Below are positions 6,166-10,326 of a stretch of 10,326 bases of DNA, one piece after another. This stretch comes from Dunaliella salina (taxonomy: Eukaryota > Chlorophyta > Chlorophyceae > Chlamydomonadales > Dunaliellaceae). Below the pieces are notes generated by a model. It searched no databases and was not told where the DNA came from. It saw nothing but the letters and a program-made list of their open reading frames with translations. The position numbers and the translations under genes are program-made. The number at the start of each line of letters is the position of its first letter. The stretch's first letter is position 1. Location of the stretch: contig MU070028.1 in NCBI GenBank assembly GCA_002284615.2, positions 121,841 to 132,166 of the forward strand. The letters run 5' to 3'.

Positions 6166-9100
6166 CTGCAACGGCATTGGACAAGCGGCATTGTGACGAT
6201 GGCATTCACAAAGGCATTGGAATGATGATGAAGACAGTCACGATTGCAGGAAAACTCACAGCTAGCATTTGAAGGGGTCAATGAGGTGGGGCAGGAGAAT
6301 GGAAAGCATGCGCACCTGCGCACCACATCCTTGGAGGCCTCCACGGTGCGCAGCGAGAAGCCGCCATTCCCAACACCCTCGGGCAGCATGTCCCTCAGCA
6401 GGCCCTTCCACCGCTCGTTGCCCTCATGCCATGGTGCGCCCACAAAGTCGTAGGCAAGGAAGGGGTCTATGAACGGATGCAGGATGAGCGTGTCCACCTG
6501 CAGCAGCAATTGATCGATAAATTCATTCATCACAAAGGTCACTGGTAAGGGGATGTATGTGTGGGAAGCCAATGATAAGGATTGGATCTGGTTCAGGTTG
6601 TAGATGGCATGAGACCGAGCTTATTTAACCCTTTGCTGGGACAACAATTTCCTGCATCAAGACATGCTTTAACAAACAAAGTTCATGCTTTCACACACTA
6701 GTGCAGGTAGATTGACGCAATCGCACACGGAGCGTCACAGTTTTTCCTTCTTTCCTCAGGTGGCACTGATGAAATCATGGCAGCAAGAAACAAATGTCTG
6801 AAGCATAAGCACTGGTCAGAACATAAGTAGCAATGCCACCTCTTGTACCCGCAGTACAAACAAATGATGAGTTGGCTGCTTATATACGGTTGCTTACATA
6901 GGCTGCTTATACATGGTTGCGCACCTGGAACAGCAGCACCTTGTCTACGCCCATCTGGTCCCAGAACGCCATCGACTTCAGCAGGTGATTGTAGTAGGGG
7001 ATGCTGATGACCTCAGTGTCCAGCAGAGAAAACTGAACACCCGGCACATTCTGGAGGACCTGGGCATCAACGAAATGCAAGGGCAAGGGCAATAAATCAA
7101 AGTGAGCTGGGTACAGCCAATCAGAATGGTGTTCTCCTCCTATATCCCAGAATGCCATGGACTTCAGCACGTGGTTGTAGCGGATGCTGATGACCGTCAG
7201 GAAGGAAGATGGAAGCTCTGACGCAGCCAGGACGACCTGTGCAATGAAAGCAGCAAGCACAGGTGACCAAAGTCAAACTGAGCAGACGAAGCCCACTCTT
7301 TTCCTCCTTCCAGATGTGCCAGGCTTGTAGGCCCTGGCATCGTGACAGACTTGTGTCCAGGCTTGCAGGCCCTGGCATTTTTCCAAATATGTGCAGGGCT
7401 TTGCAGGCTCTGTCATCTGGCATCGATCTGATGTGCCAGAGTTGCAGGCCCTGGCATCGTGACAGACTTGTGTCCAGGCTTGCAGGCCCTGGCATCTTGA
7501 CAGACTTGTGTCCAGGCTTGCAGGCCCTGGCATTTTTCCACATATGTGCTGGGCTGTGCAGGCTCTGTCATCGGTCTGATGCGCCAGACTTGCAGACCCT
7601 GGCATCGTTGCAGACACGCCACACTTGCAGGCTCTGGCACCATTCTGATGTGCCAGACTTGCAGGCCCTCGCAACATTACAGGCTTGTGCCCAACTTGCA
7701 GGCTGTGGCATTCCTACCTACAGACTTGTGCCAAACTTGCAGGCTTGGGCATAATTACAGACTTGTACGCTCTGGCATCCCCCCTCCTGGGGCATACTCC
7801 GGCATCCCCTCTTTTGGCATCGCTACAGACTTGCAGACTTAGGCATCAACCCTACTTTTTCTCCTTCTGATGTGCCAGACCTGCAGGCCCTGGCATTTTC
7901 ACAAACTTCGGCAAGACTTGCAGGCTCTGTCATCGGTCTAATGTGCCAGACTTGCAGGCCCTGGCATTGTTACCAACTCGCGCCCAACTTGTAGGCCCTG
8001 GCATTGGTCTGATGTGCCAAACTCGCAGGCCCTGGCATTATTGCAGACTTGTGCCAAACTCGCAGGCCCTGGCATCGTGACACACTCGTGCCACACGTGC
8101 TGGCTCTGGCATCGTTACAAGTCGCCCACCCTTGACGCACTGATATGCCAAGAAGTCAGCCAGCTTTGCCAAAGGAGCGGCAGAAGCTCATAAGCAACCG
8201 CCGTGCAGGCTCAGCCATTTCCCGATCCAGCTTTTGGTTCCGGGAAGAAACATGCCTAGAGTATGATCCTGACTTTCCTTAAGCAGGCAGCGCCAGCCTG
8301 AGGCAGAGCAGCCAGCTGTAGCAGGTTCCACCAAAAACTGACAGCTGGCCGGAAATGGTTCTTTGCATGCCTGCCCTCCATCATGCCACATAAGCTTTCT
8401 GAAAGCGCAGCGTACACTTGCATAGCTGTGCATACAGCATGTGCTTGAAGCAGACCCTCCAGCTTTTGTATGCTTAGGGTTGGGTTAAGAGTGTCTGGCG
8501 CAATGCCAAAGAGGGTGAGGAGGGCTTTTTGGATGAAGCTTTGAATGATAGATATTTGAGAGGGTGAGGAGGACCACTTTGAAGGCGTTGACCACCCGCA
8601 ACACCCTGAAGATACTTGTGCGGTTTGCTGTGGAGGCATTTTGCAACCACAACATACAAAAGAGGGCACACAATGGTCACGGGCTGTAGAAAGCTGCAGA
8701 ACTAGGTCCATGGCGTAACCAAGTGGTACGAAAAGACATGCTGATCTTTCACCAGAGGAGACGCTACCTGCACAGATGCCCTTTCATTCGACGCGGGCGC
8801 TATAGGCGATAAGAGTTTTGAAGAAGTGTACTTTGCAGGCAGTGGGAAATGGAACCGCTGACACCATTGACACCCTGTGTCCTAGTTGTAGTTTAGACAC
8901 ACATCCTTGCTCTTTGAAAGCTGACCGAATAGGCTGAGCCGCCTGCAGACCTCAATGAGTCACCCACCCATTGTCAAGGTGTCATCCCATTGGTGGCTCA
9001 TATGTAATCACAAAAGAAGGGACGTACAAGGCTCACTTTTTAGGGGAAACAGATCACACACTCCTCACTCAGGCTGAAAAGGATCTGGTTTATCCCGGAA

Positions 9101-9245
9101 CACCCACCTCATGCACGAACGCATCATTCATGCGTGTGTGGAACACATGCAGCGACCAGGCGGGCCCTAAGTGCAGCAGCGCCTTGCGGCACACAAACTC
9201 GAAGGCATGGTGCACGCGGCCCTCAATGATCACTGCCTTGTGCTT
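5898..9245 (-). CDS. DUF5672 domain protein, glycosyltransferase-like (four exons, 5' incomplete)
   Basis: Exons 9245-9108, 7059-6925, 6497-6316 and 6165-5898 join in phase to 240 residues plus TAG. Residue positions below count from the first visible exon. KAVIIEGR (3-10) and WSLHVFHTRMN (30-40) form the first strands. YYNHLLKSMAFW and KVLLFQVDT follow across the next junction. FLAYDFVGAPW lies at 104-114, VGNGGFSLR at 133-141, EDMFF at 163-167, and AYEFCVE ends at 190. This ordered set is the signature of DUF5672, a family regarded as glycosyltransferase-like; substrate and partners are unknown. Each junction has GT-AG borders (donors GTGGGT, GTGCGC and GTGCGC). The true start is not visible: an ATG lies 6 nt before the first exon (ATG-CAG-AAG) but overlaps the acceptor CAG, so upstream exons encoding a signal or anchor are more likely. 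No TGTAA was seen within 850 nt after the stop, so the 3' end is uncertain and further splicing after GTG at about 5913 is possible. Confidence 0.8.
6166..6315 (-). other. 150-nt intron with no stop in frame
   Basis: Donor GTGCGC and acceptor CCGTTGCAG bound an intron of exactly 50 codons that contains no stop in the reading frame of the gene. Retention would insert about 50 residues between the GFSLR and EDMFF motifs and leave the rest in frame. The encoded segment is cysteine- and histidine-rich and unlike DUF5672, so splicing is the expected state. Confidence 0.75.
6316..6497 (-). CDS. Third exon of the DUF5672 gene
   Basis: The exon is 182 nt, 60 codons plus 2 nt, from CTGCTGCAG to GTGCGCAG before the donor GTGCGC. 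It encodes VDTLILHPF, FLAYDFVGAPW and VGNGGFSLRT, the most diagnostic block of DUF5672. It is G+C-richer and less repetitive than the flanking introns. Confidence 0.9.
6498..6924 (-). other. Intron of the DUF5672 gene, 427 nt
   Basis: It is bounded by GTGCGC at 6924 and CTGCTGCAG at 6498. The coding frame runs a little past the acceptor to 6572, but that extension lacks family motifs. Nothing else is visible apart from two GGCTGCTTATA-type repeats near 6874 and 6900. Confidence 0.75.
6925..7059 (-). CDS. Second exon of the DUF5672 gene
   Basis: The exon is 135 nt, 45 codons, phase 0 at both ends. It starts after GATGCCCAG and ends at TTCCAG before the donor GTGCGC. It encodes VISIPYYNHLLKSMAFW, then DKVLLFQ. 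The YN-x-LL-x-S-x-x-FW motif and the following LLFQ, completed by VDT in the next exon, are typical of DUF5672. A partial duplicate of this exon lies upstream at 7145-7236. Confidence 0.85.
7145..7236 (-). pseudogene. Partial duplicate of the second DUF5672 exon
   Basis: After GCACAG on the minus strand the frame reads VVLAASELPSSFLTVISIRY, then NHVLKSMAFWD. It parallels VLQNVPGV, then VISIPYYNHLLKSMAFWD in the true exon at 6925-7059. At DNA level 7145-7195 matches 6960-7012 closely, with about five substitutions and a 3-nt gap. The copy keeps a plausible acceptor but stops matching after FWD. The QMGVDKVLLFQ part and the donor are missing, so normal inclusion is unlikely. Confidence 0.75.
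7315..8125. repeat. Intronic minisatellite, about 38-bp unit
   Basis: More than twenty copies of a core GCAGGCCCTGGCAT (variants GCAGGCTCTGTCAT and GTAGGCCCTGGCAT) recur roughly every 34-38 bp, joined by CAGACTTGTGTCCAGGCTT-like or GATGTGCCAGACTT linkers. In GATGTGCCAG-type units the linker and core form an inverted pair: TGCCAG, 11 nt, then CTGGCA. The array is cleanest at 7330-7540 and more degenerate at 7680-7860. It is open in several frames on both strands because stops are rare in the unit, but it is not a gene. Confidence 0.9.
8126..9107. other. Unique part of the large intron
   Basis: No domain, repeat family or RNA gene was recognised across this stretch. It includes the anonymous minus-strand open frame at 8256-8711 and nothing notable at 8712-9107 up to the donor of the first visible exon. 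Confidence 0.4.
9108..9245 (-). CDS. First visible exon of the DUF5672 gene
   Basis: The exon is 138 nt, 46 codons, from the acceptor CCATGCAG to the donor GTGGGT after CAT-GAG. It encodes KAVIIEGRVHHAFEFV, then LGPAWSLHVFHTRMNDAF, matching the opening beta-alpha-beta part of DUF5672. The first 45-60 nt and the acceptor are the sequence that is tandemly repeated just upstream on the same strand. Confidence 0.8.
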
Positions 9246-9660
9246 CTGCATGGTTGAGGAAAATGTGAGGAACAACACAAAACTGGCATACCGAACACAA
9301 AGGTATGGTGCACGCGGCCCTCGATGATCACTGCCTTGTGCTTCTGCATGGTTGGGGAAAATTAGCGGAACAACACAAAATTGGCATACCAAACACAAAG
9401 GTATGGAACACAGCCCTTGATGATCACCGCCTTGTGCCTTTGCATGGTTATGGGGCAAACGTGGAACAATACAGAAATGGCATACAAACTCAAAGGCATG
9501 GTGCACGCGGCCCTTGCTGATCACTGCCTTGTGCTCCTGCATGGTCGAGGGGCAAGTGTACACTTGTGGAACAAAACAGATTGGCACACAAACACTAAGG
9601 CATGGTGCATGCGGCCCTCACCCACCTTGTGCTTCTGCACGGTTGAGGGGCGAGTGTGAA
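9200..9660. repeat. Five-copy tandem repeat, about 98 bp, containing exon start and acceptor
   Basis: The ATGG anchor of each copy falls at 9207, 9305, 9403, 9498 and 9602, giving spacings of 98, 98, 95 and 104. Each unit contains, on the minus strand, CAACCATGCAG followed by AAGCACAAGGCAGTGATCAT and GGCCGCGTGCACCATGCC, then an intron-like TTTTGTGTTGTTCC segment. The lowest-coordinate copy is the real start of the DUF5672 exon. The copy at 9498 keeps the exon-like sequence furthest (to the AFEFVC codons). The copy at 9403 has lost the acceptor AG, and the one at 9602 has a deletion that creates AAG-GTGGGTGAG. Confidence 0.9.
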
Positions 9661-10282
9661 ACACTACGGAATTTTGAGCAGCTGCAGGGTTGCTCTGCTA
9701 GGAATGCTGGAGGGGAATACTGAAGCTCATAATGGCATGGGAGCTTGGCAACGTGTGCCCTTAATTATAGACTGGAATGAGACCTGGACCTCAAGGACAC
9801 ATGCTTGTATTTTTTTTTTTAGCAGTGCACAGCACAACGCTGTGTGACATAATGACATTAATCCTTGAAAACAGGAGCTTGCTGAGAAGAAAAGAGATGC
9901 AGGTACATTCCATCTGACATGGGCGTGGTGGACAAGAGCAGGGCTTGAGCCAATTGCAAAGATGCCAAAGCATGGTGTCTGAAGGATGCTGCTTTACAAG
10001 GTGCAAATGGATGGGGCGTGAAAGACACCAAGCCCCCAACCCTAGCTGCTTGGACGGTCATCACCCAAAAATGTGGAGTGCATACATTCTGCCTCCAAAA
10101 TACCTGAATCCGTGGAGAGTTGACAAATGTGCGCCTGCCTGAAATTGCCAACACCCCTTTTTCGCCTCAGTGTACATACATCAAAAGGTGCACACAACAC
10201 ACCCAAAGAGATTAATGTTGCAAGAGCACATGGGATTCTCCTGTAAGGAAAATACCTTGAGATCCGGCCATCTCCAAACTCG

Positions 10283-10283
<1 letters not shown>
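9661..10283. other. Sequence upstream of the repeated exon, no gene recognised
   Basis: Missing N-terminal exons of the minus-strand gene should lie here or beyond the edge, but none of the short open frames on either strand shows a signal peptide, membrane anchor or family motif that I can defend. A run of T occurs at 9810-9820. Confidence 0.4.
9810..9820. repeat. Poly(T) run of 11
   Basis: Eleven consecutive T residues. It could mark the tail of a minus-strand retrotransposed sequence, but no coding relic adjoins it. Confidence 0.8.

Positions 10284-10326
<43 letters not shown>
10284..10326. repeat. (AC)n microsatellite at the right edge
   Basis: At least 21 AC units run to the end of the window. 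They are the reverse complement of the (TG)n at the left edge. Confidence 0.95.

Larger units (their letters stand above)
7060..9107 (-). other. Large repeat-rich intron of the DUF5672 gene, 2048 nt
   Basis: It is bounded by GTGGGT at 9107 and CCCAG at 7060. In order of transcription it holds unique sequence (9107-8126) with an anonymous minus-strand open frame at 8256-8711, the 38-bp array (8125-7315), and the duplicated exon fragment (7236-7145). The 151-codon frame at 8256-8711 has no recognisable motif, and its composition (Q/S/C-rich) does not argue strongly for coding. Confidence 0.7.

Noticed and set aside
5898..6572. A continuous 224-codon minus-strand gene
   Set aside because: The family motifs stop at a GTGCGC donor and resume after a TTGCAG acceptor; the frame crosses the intron only because the intron is 150 nt without stops, and the start lies in intron sequence upstream of the third exon.
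7263..7754. Long open frames on both strands (163 codons plus, 140 and 134 codons minus) as protein-coding genes
   Set aside because: They are produced by a 38-bp tandem repeat that lacks stop codons; the translations are repeats of the unit, and the array lies inside an intron.
7315..8125. CRISPR-like repeat array
   Set aside because: The repeats are degenerate, the linkers between cores are themselves repeated and not unique spacers, no cas genes are present, and the context is a eukaryotic intron.
8256..8711. 151-codon minus-strand frame as an independent gene
   Set aside because: It lies inside the intron of the DUF5672 gene, shows no domain, and overlapping frames of similar length are also open; support is insufficient.
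9090..9587. Single 165-codon minus-strand gene
   Set aside because: The frame runs through four exon-start copies and intervening intron-like sequence; only the part from 9245 to 9108 matches the DUF5672 pattern, followed by a good donor.
10042..10323. Minus-strand frame starting in the microsatellite (CVCVCV repeat) as an N-terminal exon
   Set aside because: The start is an artefact of the (GT)n tract and the rest has no signal peptide, anchor or family match.

Overview
The window looks like nuclear DNA of a chlorophycean green alga, probably from the Chlamydomonas/Dunaliella side of the group. The evidence is GT-AG introns with CAG acceptors and GTGAG/GTGGG/GTGCG donors, TGTAA poly(A)-type signals, an internal telomere-like tract mixing TTTAGGG and TTTTAGGG units, many (TG)n and minisatellite repeats, and a DUF5672-type glycosyltransferase-like gene. 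The genus is a guess. Nothing here is bacterial or organised as an operon, and no CRISPR array, defence cluster or RNA gene was found.

Left part (1-1910): the last two exons (463-582 and 1525-1656) of a plus-strand gene of unknown function, entering from the left edge. Its 942-nt intron carries a frameshifted relic (797-1178) that looks like the nuclease-type tail of a retroelement protein. Two TGTAA signals follow the stop codon.

Middle-left (1960-3790): a gene-poor, A+T-rich stretch with a short internal telomeric tract at 2816-2841 and several small hairpins. At 3372-3560 there is a very weak hint of decayed WD40-like coding.

Middle (3791-4676): a broken plus-strand coding relic with one frameshift and one in-frame TGA. 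Its motif order resembles a Rossmann-type methyltransferase of the PCIF1 type. It is probably the remains of a repetitive element. It is followed by non-coding sequence and a pyrimidine-rich minisatellite (about 5640-5925).

Right part (5898-9245): a minus-strand gene of at least four coding exons (9245-9108, 7059-6925, 6497-6316, 6165-5898). Joined in order they give 240 residues in phase and cover a DUF5672 domain; the N-terminus is missing or lies in unidentified exons to the right. Repeats have reshaped this gene. The start of its first visible exon, with the splice acceptor, is tandemly repeated five times with a period of about 98 bp (9200-9660). Its second exon has an upstream partial duplicate (7145-7236). 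The intron between them contains an array of about 0.8 kb built on a 38-bp unit (7315-8125). The last codons and the stop lie inside the pyrimidine-rich minisatellite. The window begins in (TG)n and ends in (CA)n, so both edges sit in microsatellites.
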